Shown: positions 10,247 to 22,609 of the stretch, in pieces | Layout of the letters: each line of letters starts with the position of its first letter | Position numbering within the stretch: the stretch's first letter is position 1 | Origin: Coemansia sp. RSA 487 | Taxonomy: Eukaryota > Kickxellomycota > Kickxellomycetes > Kickxellales > Kickxellaceae | Direction: 5' to 3' | DNA length: 64,000 nucleotides | Assembly: GCA_027577595.1 (NCBI GenBank) | Contig: JANBRJ010000029.1 | Coordinates: forward strand, 62,001 to 126,000 | Made by a program: the position numbers and the translations under genes | Notes under the pieces: generated by a model | Database searches by the model: none | Told to the model about the DNA's origin: nothing | The model's input: only the letters and a program-made list of their open reading frames with translations

Positions 10247-12039
10247 GACGGCCCAGCCAAAAACTGGTGTTTTATAAAACAAGGCAAAGAAAAATATGGA
10301 AAATAAAAAGTAAAGTGAATCAAAGGCTTAACCAGGCTCGAAAAGTGGGACGGTCTGGTGTATTTAAAGCTTTCAACAGTTATAGCACAGAAAAGGGGGT
10401 GTCACAGGGGGGAATGACTAGCCCCCCGAAATATCGACGTTCAAGAAAATGGGGCGGCGCGATGTGTGATTGGCTTTTTGGGGGACAAGAGGGGCATGAC
10501 AAACCGGGAGTGACCCGCATATACGGAAAAAGAAAAGAAATTGCAGATTTAAAAATACGCACAACCAGTAGTGGGTTGTCTCACAAACAGTGAAGGCGGC
10601 AGACAGCATATTTTGGGATTTCCATAAACGAGGCAGGAATACTTTTTCAGATGACCGAAATGGGGAGGAAAAAGGGTGAATCTCTCCTTTGATACAAACA
10701 ACCTCCACCCAGAAAGAAAAAGACAAGCGGAAACAGAGAAGTGTGGCAGCAGCAGCAAGCACTCTCTAAAGTCGACAAAGCCAAGAAAAGAATGGTGAAA
10801 AGACGCTGCGCTGATGCTGGTGACTGTAACAAGATTGCTTGGCTCGCAATCCTGGACGATTTGCACAACCATACTGCCTGCACACAAGATGCTGCTGCGC
10901 GGCGGAGACGTTGCACAGGCTTGAACAGCATGAATTTGCTATCCCGAACATTGGCCGGTTGATTGCACTGAAAGGGGGGAGTGACGAGCTGCTCTCTCTT
11001 TGGCGGATTCCAAAAACAGGAGATGCGGCAAATCTGGATAATCTTTTTGTGTCTGGGAGGATGGTGTCTTTGGGCACTTTTCAATTTAATAATAAAGCGC
11101 CGCACAAACTGCCAGCAAAAGAAAGGCAATGAAAATTTCCAATTGTGTGCAAACAACAGCAGGCGTTTAGCTGGACCTCTCCAATGGCTGCTGGCTTGCT
11201 ACCACCCGTTCGCAGCTAGCTGGCCATTTCTGCATGCTAAAAGCCTTTGTCGGCGCAGCTCTCCCCAACAGAGGTCAATCCCGCCGCAACCACGCTTTAG
11301 CGCAAATTGGCATCTGAAAGAAAACTTTAAACTCAAGAGCCTGCATATGGATGAAAGATACGTGGATGAACCCGTTGGACTTTTGGAATCTCCGCGTGTT
11401 CTGCCGCCGCCGGGCATTCTTCTGCTGTTCATCAGCACCAGCAGCACCAAATAAAACAGCAACAGCAACAATGATTTTTTGTGTAGATGAAACTTGTCCG
11501 CGCCAGATTCATATATCAAGTAAGTGGATCGCTTTTGCCTTCATCGAGGCGCGACAAAGGACAACGGTTATGCGATGCAATTGCACAAATCTAAGGAGTA
11601 TGAACGACGAATCTCCGCCATGGACACACTCATAATTCCCCATGCATATCAGCAATCAATGAGCGCCAACCGAATTGCTGTGAGAGCTGCCGCTGTTGAA
11701 CGCAGAACAAACCAATTCATTGGACAGTATAGTGGCCTAGTGGCCACCACATATTGAGAGGATATCAACAGCACTTTACCAATCCCTTGCGTCCCCTCAA
11801 CCAACGCTAGGGACAGACGCTGCCTTGTCCTTTTGCATTTTGTGTTTGTGGCGGCTGTTGGTGCATGGAAACATGGCGTGTGAGAATGATAAACATTTGC
11901 TGGTTATTTTTCAGAATTCTTTTCGCGATTACCGGATCACTGCCAATCAGCAGCACAATCAATGGCTTTTCTTTTTGCGCAGCACACAGCCCAGTCAATG
12001 AGCAGCGTGCCTGCCTTTTTCTTTTTAAGCTCGCGTTCA

Positions 12040-12045
12040 ACGCGT
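12040..12045 (+). promoter_or_regulatory. MCB-like element (ACGCGT) upstream of RPA3
   Basis: The hexamer ACGCGT is the MluI cell-cycle box bound by MBF-type factors that drive G1/S genes in yeasts. It lies 380 bases upstream of the RPA3 ATG, with a CGCGTT half-match eight bases to its left. The position before an S-phase gene is suggestive, but one hexamer is weak evidence. Confidence 0.35.
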
Positions 12046-12402
12046 TTTTTGCTGAATTGTGATTTTGGTGTTTGCTCTCTGTTCAGATCACAAAATAAAC
12101 GAAAAAGGCAAAAACAAAAACACGCAGCCCAACTCTTTCTTCCACACGCCTCTTTTTTCACACTCTTTTTCAACTGCTCTTTGTTTTTTTCTTTATCTTT
12201 GCCGTTTGTCAGTTTTATTGTTGAGCACGCTCAGAAATCGATAAATAGATCCACCAGCGTTGACAGTAAAGCCTGCGAGAAATAAAAATAAATCAAGACA
12301 CGACCGCCGCAAAATAAGACATAAAGGCGTCCACTGCTCTACTGCACATTAAAAAGCCAATATTGCGACTAAAGCAAAGCGTATTCTTGACATCAACGCA
12401 AA

Positions 12403-12424
12403 CAATAACAATAACAATAACAAC
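12403..12424 (+). repeat. AATAAC hexamer repeat abutting the RPA3 start
   Basis: Three and a half AATAAC units end exactly at the RPA3 ATG, forming an A-rich, G-free leader just before the start codon. Confidence 0.75.
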
Positions 12425-15400
12425 ATGGACAAGCCCACTCCACGCATCAGCGCCAACATGATCCAGCAGTATACGAACAGTGTTGTTCGCATTGTTGGAA
12501 AGGTGTTGCAGGTGAGTTAGTATACATTTTGCAATGCCCAAGTGACTCTCGCGTCTCTTTTTTTGTCCACAGATTTCCTGCTGGCGCTGCCATCGTTGTC
12601 GGCGGGGCTATAGAGATGAATTGCGCCTGACAGCAGTATATTTATTTGGCACATGCCACCAAGCCGGAAAACGTAAAAGTGCTTGTTCACGTTCTCCCCC
12701 TTTTTGTTTGCCTGCTTTGTTGCATGTATTCTCATGGCGTTGCCGCTTGCATGTTAATGAATGGGAAATTGCTCAAAAGGTGTCCGGCATACAGAAACAG
12801 CAGCAACAGCAGATCAGCCCAGCAAGCCATGAAATCCAAGAGCTGACAGGTTGCAGCGACAGACGTCAGCAGGAGATACGCCGCCGTCTGCAGGCTGACA
12901 CTGCCTACTGCTCTCCACAATGAGCCGGTCATTTTCGGATTATGCCCAGCACAGATCCCTCTCTCTCATCCGCTATCTCCGGATGTGGCATGCGGTCACC
13001 AATAGCCCGAAGTGGCAGCAACAGTCACTGAATGCGAATGCGTGTATATTTTATCTTGTCCTTTGGTTGGTCTTCAGCCCCTGCTACTGTTGCATTTACA
13101 TTTGCACGCGTGCGGGCGTGTGTTGCCGTATTCAGCAGTTGACATGGCGGCGGATGTGGCTCTGGCTGGGTACTTTCTTGTTTAGGTGGGATTGCGGACA
13201 AGCACCCTTGTCTCAGCACTGCTGCCATTGTTGATGTTATTTGCTGCTGCGCCTTTGGCATTCGCACGCCGGCGTCTTTAGCAAGTGTCTTTCCCTTCAA
13301 CTTTCTACAGGAACAACGATGACAATAAATGTTGCTGTTCTGTGTGCCCGCCATTTGACATTCCACAAATATACTGGTGTCCCTCTTGCATTGTCCAGGA
13401 TGATGTGTCAATGGGGGGGCCATCAGGAGCAAGCTGTGCCCATGCAATTTCACTATATTGCACTGGATCTGCACATTTACCATATATTGATTGTACAATA
13501 TCTGTTTTGCGCTAATAACTTTTTTAATCTTTTTATTTTGACATTAGGCCCAGGGAAACGGATTTGCGCTTGAAACCTCGACTGGTGGGCAAGTGGTTAT
13601 TATTCCAACAGTGGTAAGTTTTGAATGGCTTGCTCTGCTGAGCCTCCTTTTTTGCACCCACAACAAACGACGTTTGTATGCGTGTTCCCCTATGCGTGCC
13701 TGCGCGGGCCATCTTTGTTGCCGAAAAGCCAGCCGTGACGTTCTTTTCTCGCCTTGTTTCTCTCGGTTCCCTTGCCTTATCAGAAAGCGATTGTTGCAGT
13801 GCCGCTGCTCTTGCTTTGCCACTGCGCCTTGTATCCCGGCGATTCAAGCATATCGCAGTAGCATTTCGGCTGTGCGCTTTTTTGTTGGCAGCCCATTCGT
13901 TCAGCGATTAGCATTACGTATGGTTTCCGCAGTGTCAGTGTCTGCCATTACTGCGGCCCCCGTGCCGTTATGCCAAAGAAAAAGCAAAGCATCAGTTTCA
14001 TTCACTGATTGAACCAGAAAAAAGAGTGTTGGAGGAACAAGCAGCTGGCTTCTGTTGCACACCAAATCTGATGAGGGAAAAGCCTTCTCCACATTCCTCC
14101 TCTTTGCCCACATCTTCCAACCACATAAGCGAGAGAGAAAGCGAACGGCGTGTGGCTCAGTCCTGCCATTGGATGGTCAGAAACAGCATCTGCCGGAATA
14201 ATGCCCCCATGTTATTTTTGGCGAGACATTTATCGAGATTTTGTATTTTCAAATGTCTTGTCTCATTGTCTCTAGAGTTTCTATTTTATCTCCCCTTGTC
14301 CAAACCACGCCCCTTATTTTCTTTTGTCTGTCAACTCTGCATCTGTGGATGCTGATTCACGTGTGCGTCTGTCATTACATCTTTTGTTCCAGAACATATC
14401 AATCAGGCAATGCTTTTATGGCACAGTTCCCTCAGAAGCCAAGAACAGCATGTGGTTTTATTCTATCTTCATTCGCCCCTTTTCTGGGCAAGAACCGAGT
14501 GTTTTGTTGCGGCAATTGCCTTCAAAGAAAACAAACACACTCCCCCTATCCGCTGACTATACTTTGAGGATCCAATGAGTTCAGATGTTGCTATGATTTT
14601 CGCATTTATCGAATCATTTTACGGTTCAGGTGGCGCTATGCGTGTCGTTGCTGCTGCTGCGATCGCTCGCTGCGTTGGGCCCACATAAATGCGTTCCTTT
14701 TTTGCTGGCTTTGCATGCTTGCATTCCTGCGACATTCAGCATAGACGGTATATTTCCGCAATTGCGGGCATGCGGTTGCTTTGTTAGTCATTGGACCAAT
14801 TGCCAAAGGCGTGTATAGCTTCAAGCTATGGCCAAATATACGTGAAAGCTACTCGAGGTTGCCCAGCTTTGCACATGCCATTTGGATGGGGATCCTCTTT
14901 GCCTTGCATATTGCCTGTCTTGATTTGGAAGTGTCTCATGTCTGTCTTTTTGCACATTTCTTGCTGTATATCTGTGCCATATTTGCAAGCATGGTGGACA
15001 TTGCGTTTGTTCGGTTTATCATTGGCGGCAACAGAATGCATTTCCCTCTCCTTGTCTGGCGTTTGCTTGTTTGTTTTTATTCCCAAGCACTCTGCCAAAA
15101 TATTCGCAAGATTCTGGTGGTTATGTAAGACTGGCATTCGACACTAAGCTTTGTATACACTGTTGCGTTTCTATTGTGTAGGATTGCACACACAGCTCGC
15201 AATTTATCGAGGTTATTGGCAAAGTGCAAAGTGACGGTACAGTTAGCGGCTATTCTGCAGTTGACCTTTCAGATAACTTTGGTATGTATTACATGCATTA
15301 TTTTATTGTGCTGCATCCCTTTTAGCAAAAAAGACGTCTGAGGAGATCCTTGCTTTTTCATCGGCAATTCCCCTTTTCAGAAAAAATCATGCAGAGGTGC

Positions 15401-16610
15401 CTTTAATGACATAATATCTTCAATATGCCTGCTGCCAATTGTGCAAATGCCCTGCGATATTTAATATGGCATGTCTTTTTTTATTCCAACTGTCAAAGGA
15501 TGGGGAGCAGCATTTGGGCATGACTTTTGCGGGTTGGCGGTGATGGGGATCACTGTCAAGCATTCAAAGTTGCCTTGATTGGCAAGTCCAAACAAGCTGT
15601 GCATGTCCGTAGCAGCATTGCCAAGTATTATGGCAAACAAACAAACAAATTGAAAAAGCAGGGAGCTCTTGTGTCTGCAAATAATTTGAAAATGATTTTT
15701 TTTACTTATTTATCGTTCTTGTTGCTAGTGCACATAATCCCTCCCGTTGTGACGAAAAAACAAGAATGAAATCCAAAGGTGCTGCTTGCGGTTGTGTGAT
15801 GCATGAAACACTTTGTCTTGTTCTGCGTGCTTACATTCTCACCGAAGGCGCACCACTCCTGTTGCTTGTACCCTCAATGCATTGTCTGCGATGTTTCGAC
15901 AGCTGTGAGACACCAGGACACAACAACACTCTTGGCAAGGACATCGCTGCAAAACGGGCCTGGGAATCTAATTCAACTTGGCATGGCTTGCCCAATTGTG
16001 TAAAAAAATAATATTCCGTTCTCATCAGCAGACAATCCCGTTCTTCTCTCCGACTGGCCTTTACCGGCGCATCCAAACCAGTGCCAGAAGCAACAATGAT
16101 AATAACAACTGGGCGCGACATGTAGTAATCATCCTTGCTTGTGACGCGTGGATAACGATTGCCTATTTCATTTATGTCATGTCGTGCACGCTTCCTGCTT
16201 TTCGTTTTATTTTTATTTTATTTGAGATCCCTTTGTTTACAATCACAAAGCAGAGGCATATGCCGGCGGACATGCGCTCTTTCAATGCCAATCTCTGTTT
16301 GTCTGTTTGGCTGTCCGTCAGACTGCGGCTGTGCATTTGCTTTTCAACCAGAAGATTCCAACTACAGCAGCTGATGCAGGCAATCAGATTCTGGACACCA
16401 TTAGTAATCCGCCAACCAGAAAGAATATTCTTTATTTGACATGTCCAGCTGCACATCATCTGTTGAACACGCATGTATGTTTTCATGTTTACATTTATTT
16501 ACTTATTTACACGTATACCTTTTCCACTATTGATGCATGACACTGTAGATCTCCAGAAATACGGTCTCTTTGAGAAGGCAGCACATACCTGCCCCGAGCT
16601 CTTTGCGTAG
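12425..16610 (+). CDS. RFA3: Replication protein A 14-kDa subunit (RPA3/Rfa3/Ssb3)
   Basis: Smallest subunit of the single-strand DNA-binding RPA trimer used in replication and repair. Four exons: 12425-12511, 13548-13613, 15182-15281 and 16549-16610, total 315 bases, 104 residues, the same length as fission yeast Ssb3. The protein begins MDKPTPRISANMIQQY, then VVRIVGKV, the OB-fold strands FALETSTGGQVVIIP, FIEVIGKVQSDGTVSGYSAVDL, and ends FDLQKYGLFEKAAHTCPELFA. Intron phases are 0, 0 and 1. Donors are gtgagt, gtaagt and gtatgt; acceptors are cattag, gtgtag and ctgtag. The introns are 1036, 1568 and 1267 bases, so only about 7.5% of the span is coding. Identification rests on the joined exons reading through without a break and matching the family end to end. 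Confidence 0.88.
12512..16548 (+). other. Three long RPA3 introns
   Basis: Introns at 12512-13547, 13614-15181 and 15282-16548, interrupted only by two small exons. They are T-rich on the coding strand and carry many TTTGC/GCAAA-type words. No nested gene, snoRNA box pair or repeat could be established by eye. A Cys-rich open frame at 13285-13515 in intron 1 is probably chance. All other inferred introns in the window are 71-667 bases. Confidence 0.7.
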
Positions 16611-19600
16611 CTTCTATTAACTTGAAAATGTCGTGATTTTCTCGTTGAACAGCGCAGCACAGGCGCAATCACTCAAAGATAGTGCAACTGTCAAATTGTG
16701 GAGCTCGTTTTCTTTTTTTTTTTCTTTTTTAAAAAAAGCCTTTCGTTCCATGTCGGTTTGCAATCACAGAACAATTTGAACATTTTCTCCTTGTCATTTT
16801 TATTTTTCTCAAATGCATGCAGCACGTAGCACTTGGCTCATGCTGAGAATATCTTTGCTTTGCATGTATATCTTGCGTTTGACAGGAGAGTAAAATCCTG
16901 AAAACATGCAAAAGAAATCTGCCGCAAATGCTTGCGTGTTTTTGAGCACCGATGTTGTGAACAGAATGTAGAGTGGCGGGTATCATCTTGAGGAACCACT
17001 AGATCGCCATGCTTGGCATATCTTACATCTCCCTTCTTTTCCACACTCTTTCCCGAAACCCCCTTTTCCACTGCTTCTTTCTGATCCACATTGACGCAAT
17101 GCGCTTTCTATGGTGCATATACTTTATTTTTCTGGCGACAGGTGCAAGCAAAATGAGCGATCACCCGCGCATGCAAGCAGTGTTGGTACTGAGATGTGTA
17201 CCCAACATTAATATCTTTCCCCTGGCGTGTATTTTTTGTCGTTTTTTTCTCACAGAATTGTTGCATTACATAATTTGCAAAGTGATTTTCTTTGTCTGTT
17301 GACAAGTTCAATTTCAGCACCGTCTTCTCAAAAAGGCAAACATGCCTGCAAAATGAGTGCAGCGTACCACCGTCATAGTATGCAGTGCCATGTAGTTCTT
17401 TTTCTTTTTTAGTTCTCAGTTTTGACTTCATTCAATACATCAATACCAAAAGGCCGCCAGCCTCAGCATTTTAGAGCTCTGGTTGTGTGTAACATTACAA
17501 TTGTTCTTTTTGAAATAAGTCACATTATGTCTTGATGCCATAAATTGTGCTTCGGCACGCATATCATTCGGCTTCGAAAAAAAACCCAAAGAAAATGACC
17601 ACACCTGCAGTGCACAATTATATTCTCACACAGGACGCATAACCTGTGCCTGGTTTTTTGTGCAGAGCAAACATTTCAGCAGCAATAATTTATAAATTTA
17701 ATAATGGAAAATACTGGTGCAAAAATGAAAAAAGCAAAATAACAAGAAAAGAATACTAACCATTTGTCAACTAAAATACCAGCACTAACATAGCTATAGT
17801 AAAAGATGCCGCAGGAAATTAGCCCTCATCTGCTGCCACATTATCCGTGGTATTTACAAGAATACAAAAAAGATACATTGTAAATAGGCGCCTCCTTGTT
17901 TCACTCGGACAAGCAGGTGCCACAATCCCGCCACCAACGGACACACTTTGGCAGTAATGCTTTCTATCCTGCTTGTTTAAACGGAATGGGAATATGCCAT
18001 TACTCCGTCTTGTTATTTAAAACATCCAAGAAAACACCAGACCAGACTTGAATTCAAGAAGCATTGGCCTTGTGATTGGTATTGCCGTAGCATTGAAAGA
18101 ATGAACGAAACAGAAGATAGAACAAATCGTTGCTAATACAGCAGACGATTGTTTATTTATTCATCATCTCGGCTTCTTTCGTCTTTTTTCCATGAACAAT
18201 TGTTGACTAATTGTTTAGCATTTGAAGCTAAAAAATGTTTGAATTATAAAATAGCTCAGTGTTCAATGACAAAACGACAACGCAAAAGCAACTTATTGGT
18301 TTGTTTCACACGTTAATATCAATAGCAGTTGTATTTCCCGTGGCATAATAAACAGCTTTACATGCTAAGCGATCTCAATGATAGCGAAAACAAGATGTGG
18401 CTTCATATCCTTTTCTCAAGCTTCTAGAGCAAAATAGAGGAGCGGAAATGTTAGAAAAAGAAAAACACGCGAAAATGCGCCTCCTTTCCTTCAATCTCCT
18501 CGCCATCGTGAACACCATATGGTAATTTTCATATTACTCCCTGTTACATGAATCCAATGGTTTTGTCTATGTTGTGTTTTCACCTACGTCAACACCGAAT
18601 GCATTGGTTGAATCCGACAAAGAAATTATGAGGATTGGATTCATGAACCCTTCTTGGTGAATAATGCCACATTATTTCTGTCTCATTCCTCCTATTTCCC
18701 TTTTTACAAAATGCCTTCCCCAGTATACCATGTACATTAGAATATCTATTGAAATACAGGGTGTTTGTGTATTTGCAGTTGTGGTCATTTCTACCAAACG
18801 TCGTACACGTGAGGCATATGTTCGGTGAATTTATGAGTTGCAAAAAGAAGTATCGAAACTGCGGGGTTTTCAAATAGCAAACAGAATCGGAGATTCTGTA
18901 AAGTTTTTAAATGCACTATCAAAGAAAACAAGGCTCCACGTAAACAAAGTTGCGCACAAAAAGAAATTGTGGATGGCTGCAATTAAACTGCAGGATACAT
19001 TGAAAATAATGCAAATGCCACGTTTTCTATATTCCTCTCTATGTGCATATAAGATATTGACTATTATGTAATGTAGTTGCGCCCAAAGTGCTTTTCGAAT
19101 AAAACAACAGATATAGCGTGCTGTTTGCCGACATTTCCGTCAAAAAGGATAGGTCGACTACCGATATCTTGCTACGTTCTCTTTTGCACTTTCCTAAATA
19201 AAGAACCCAGCCACTTTGTCTTTTTATATCTATGTCCAACATATTCCTTTTTAAATGTGTTTAGTGATCTTTGCTGAAGAAGTAAGAAGTACCATTTCCT
19301 TTATAACCAGTGAGCCAGCAACAAACATTATTTGAATATTAGCATCACAGGAAAAGACAAAAAATAGGTTTTATAGTAGCGAAAATATAGCATTTTCTAT
19401 AATATTCATACGGTGCCAAAGCCAGTGTCACTTCAAAATCATTATCCGCTTTATTTCTCAAGTTTTTTTTATACTTGTAACACTTGGCCAAGCAAACACC
19501 ACTCGTGCCAAAAAAAAGCATCAGTCTTCAATAACCATTCAAAAAGTAAGCCTGAGAGCTTTGAAGCTGCAAGGCATTTATTGGCTAATAATTTCCTAAA

Positions 19601-19766
19601 CAAGCAAACGGGATAATCTCAACCTCAACTAACGTGTATATCCTTTAGGAGGTGTAGACGATATACTGTAAACATAATACGCACGTGTAATTTGCTTTCA
19701 TACACTCTTTTTTACTCGTATATCCTTGTGTTACTTTGTATTCTTGCAGTACTGCTGATTTAACAT
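16611..19766. other. 3.2 kb gene-poor interval before the OPT gene
   Basis: Holds the RPA3 3' region and the upstream region of the OPT transporter. It is AT-rich with many short homopolymer runs. A short inverted repeat, CATGAATCCAAT near 18548 and its complement near 18632, is the only structure I noticed. No coding exon or RNA gene could be supported. Confidence 0.4.
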
Positions 19767-22358
19767 ATGACGGAAACAGGCAGATTTTCAAAAGCCAAAA
19801 ATGACCCAAACAGTAGCACGATTTCTCTAGTGGCCAGTGCGTTGCAGGTGGCGTGCCGTGAGGTAGATGATCCTAATGCAAGGCTAAATGGGGATGATGT
19901 TTCTGGTCAACAGCCATATAATCCTGTTAGAGAGGAATTGCTAGATGCAATGAACAGCGCAACGGGCGATGCGCCAGAAAACAATGTTACTGCAAATTAC
20001 TCGGGAAGTACATGCACAGACTCGGTAGCCAGTGAAGGCAACCAGAACAACTTTGGATTAGACGAAAAATGCTTGGCAGCTGGAAAGGACAGTGGTACAC
20101 TTGACAATAACCCCAAAGAAAATAAGGACGAGTCCGAGAACAGTCCGTTCGAGGTCGTTCGCACAGCAGTAAGCAACACCGATGACGCATCAATTCCGTC
20201 AATGACATTTCGCACACATATCCTGGGTGTCTTTTTCGTGTGCCTCATTTCCTTTGTCAATCAGTTTTACTGGGAGCGCGATAACCCAATCGCTCTGAAT
20301 CTGTTGATCGTACAGCTGCTTTGCTACCCCATGGGCGTTGGCCTGGCGTGGGTGCTTCCAAAAAGAACATTGAGTTTCTTTGGGTACAGGTGGACGATGA
20401 ATCCAGGTCCCTTCACCATCAAGGAACATGTGCTGATATCGCTTATGGCAAATGCAAGCGCATTTATGGCCTTGACAGTCGATGTGTTTGCGGTGCTGCG
20501 CCTTTACTACAATCCATCATTTCCGTTGTGGACGGCCTTGTTGCTACTTCTTAGCGGTCAACTTTTCGCCTACTCGCTGGCCGGCCTAACCCGCACACTG
20601 CTTGTCATCCCAGCGCCGATGATCTGGCCGTCATCGCTTATTAACGCGTCTCTTTTCAGGACATTCCACGAAAGCCCTCTTTTTGGAAACGCTCTTACAG
20701 AGAACGAAGAAAGCGCATCGCGGCCTAGCGGCTTTAATTCTGATGCTACCGAAAGACATGCCACTGGAAAGTCAGCCATGAAGCAGCAACTACAGAAAGC
20801 TCGAGTATACTTCACCAATATGAGCCGTACGCGCTTTTTCTGGGTTTGCTTCGCGTGTAGCTTTGCGTGGTACTTTGTTCCCGGCTATTTCGTGCAGGTG
20901 CTGTCGACCGTATCGGTTATCTGTCTCATTGCGCCAAACAACCACCTGGCAAACATGCTGGGCGATGGCAAGCAAGGGTTGGGCTTGCTGGCGTTCTCTC
21001 TGGACTGGAGCGTCTTTTCCAATGCCTTTCTGAACAGCCCAATCGCCACGCCGTTCTGGGCAGCATGTAACCTGTTTATCGGTTTTGTGCTGGTATTTTG
21101 GATCGCGCTGCCAATTGCGTACTTCAACGACCTGTGGGGGTCGGCAAGGTTACCGTTGTATAGCGCCAAAGTATACACGCTTAATGGCACCGAATACAAC
21201 ATCGCTCGTATAATGCGCAGCGGCGTTTTCAATGAGGAGGCATACAACGAGTACAGCCCCTTACGTATGGCGCTTGAGTTCTCGTGGGTGTATGGCATTG
21301 GGTTTGCTGCGCTAATGTCGATACTTGTGCATATCATCCTGTACAACGGCAAAGAGATCATATCCCGAGTGCGCGAAACAAAGGCAAAGCACGACGACAT
21401 CCATGGGAAGCTGATGCTGCAGTACCCACCCGTCCGTGCGTGGTGGTACTTGGTGATGCTCATTGCCAGCTGCGCAACCGGGATTAGCGTTGGCATTGGC
21501 GCGCAAATCGGTGTTCCGTGGTGGGGATACATGCTGTCCTTTGCTATTGCCATTGTACTCGTCGTGCCGGTAGGAATAATACAGGCGATTTCCAACAGAC
21601 AACCAGCGCTGAGCATTGTTGCCGAACTTTTATCGGGAATTGTTCTGCAAGGAATCCCCACAGGATACTCGATCCTCAAGCTCTACGGACACGGGAGTCT
21701 GGCACAGGCGCTGTCGTATTCCCAGGACATGAAGTTGGCGCACTACATGAAAATACCGCCAAGGCAGGTGCTTCTTTACCAGGGCATTGGCATTGTAATC
21801 AGCGTGATCGTGCAGACATGTTTGTTCTTTTGGCTCATCGACCACATACCGCACATGTGCCGGGCGGAGGGGTATCCATGGGTCTGCCGCTCGACAAACC
21901 TTGTCTACAGTGCATCCGTCATCTGGAATCTTATCGGTCCGCTGAAGGTGTTTGGCGAGGGGTCGCCGTACAGCCCGCTTCTCTGGGGGTTTCTGTTTGG
22001 TCTGGTTCTGCCAGTCCCAGTGTTCTTGCTACAGCGGCGGTTCCCAAAGATAACATGGCTTAAGCACGTTTATATCCCCGTCATACTGTCTGGAATTGTC
22101 GGGCTTCCGCCAATGCCACCGATTGACTTTCCCATGTGGTTCCTGTTTGGCTTCATATTCAACTTTATCATCCACAGGTACTGGAACCCTTGGTGGCAAA
22201 AGTATAACTTTACACTGTCAGCTGGGCTTGACTCGGGGCTTGCACTCTCAGGAATCTTCCAGTTCATGGTGCTGGCGCAGAATGGTCTCAAATTGAACTG
22301 GTGGGGAAATCAGATAGACCGGCAGTGTCCGCTGAGTTCAAAGCCCTGGATCACTTGA
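19767..22358 (+). CDS. OPT-family oligopeptide transporter
   Basis: Single-exon, 863 residues, within the usual 750-950 range for fungal OPT proteins, which import small peptides by proton coupling at the plasma membrane. The first 150 or so residues are polar and cytosolic. After them come about 14-16 hydrophobic segments, starting at HILGVFFVCLISFVNQFYW. Family signatures: the NPGPFTIKEHVLI block, LLCYPMGVGLAW, SPYSPLLWGFLFGLVLP near the C-terminus, and the terminal WNPWWQKYNFTLSAGLDSG segment. The start is the first ATG in the frame and follows a gene-free 3 kb region. It converges on the succinyl-CoA ligase gene, with 250 bases between stops. Whether it takes tetra/pentapeptides, glutathione or metal-chelates cannot be told from sequence. 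Confidence 0.93.
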   Translation: MTETGRFSKAKNDPNSSTISLVASALQVACREVDDPNARLNGDDVSGQQPYNPVREELLDAMNSATGDAPENNVTANYSGSTCTDSVASEGNQNNFGLDEKCLAAGKDSGTLDNNPKENKDESENSPFEVVRTAVSNTDDASIPSMTFRTHILGVFFVCLISFVNQFYWERDNPIALNLLIVQLLCYPMGVGLAWVLPKRTLSFFGYRWTMNPGPFTIKEHVLISLMANASAFMALTVDVFAVLRLYYNPSFPLWTALLLLLSGQLFAYSLAGLTRTLLVIPAPMIWPSSLINASLFRTFHESPLFGNALTENEESASRPSGFNSDATERHATGKSAMKQQLQKARVYFTNMSRTRFFWVCFACSFAWYFVPGYFVQVLSTVSVICLIAPNNHLANMLGDGKQGLGLLAFSLDWSVFSNAFLNSPIATPFWAACNLFIGFVLVFWIALPIAYFNDLWGSARLPLYSAKVYTLNGTEYNIARIMRSGVFNEEAYNEYSPLRMALEFSWVYGIGFAALMSILVHIILYNGKEIISRVRETKAKHDDIHGKLMLQYPPVRAWWYLVMLIASCATGISVGIGAQIGVPWWGYMLSFAIAIVLVVPVGIIQAISNRQPALSIVAELLSGIVLQGIPTGYSILKLYGHGSLAQALSYSQDMKLAHYMKIPPRQVLLYQGIGIVISVIVQTCLFFWLIDHIPHMCRAEGYPWVCRSTNLVYSASVIWNLIGPLKVFGEGSPYSPLLWGFLFGLVLPVPVFLLQRRFPKITWLKHVYIPVILSGIVGLPPMPPIDFPMWFLFGFIFNFIIHRYWNPWWQKYNFTLSAGLDSGLALSGIFQFMVLAQNGLKLNWWGNQIDRQCPLSSKPWIT

Positions 22359-22609
22359 ATGTTTTCTTTCATTTATCTTTTTTTTTTTTTCACAGCTACT
22401 CTAATAACATCTCTCTCGTTCCGTTCAACATGTCTCAACATAAATCTTATTCTCCTCTGATCCAGAATTGCTTCCGCAGAACCACAACACAGTACAGGAG
22501 GTTGCATCTATACAAACTGCCCTTAATAAACATTATTCCTTTAGTTAAAAAAAATAAAAGGAAAAAGAGTACTTTATCTATCTCTGACAAAAAACTATTC
22601 AAGCTAGAG

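Larger units (their letters stand above)
10136..12424. promoter_or_regulatory. 2.3 kb divergent promoter region, PCL cyclin and RPA3
   Basis: Shared upstream region of the leftward cyclin and the rightward RPA3 gene. It contains an ATG/ATA microsatellite (10216-10246), GATTGG (inverted CCAAT) at about 10468, an MCB-like ACGCGT at 12040-12045 and an AATAAC repeat directly before the RPA3 start. Frames inside are short and show no recognisable protein. Confidence 0.4.

Noticed and set aside
10136-10282. Extending the PCL-type cyclin to an upstream ATG (adds 49 Ser-rich residues)
   Set aside because: The extra residues are low complexity and come from the ATG/ATA microsatellite; the ATG at 10135 has a good context and gives a normal PCL N-terminus.
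18540-18650. Short inverted repeat CATGAATCCAAT before the OPT gene
   Set aside because: Only about 12 bases match, which is expected by chance in 3 kb of AT-rich DNA.
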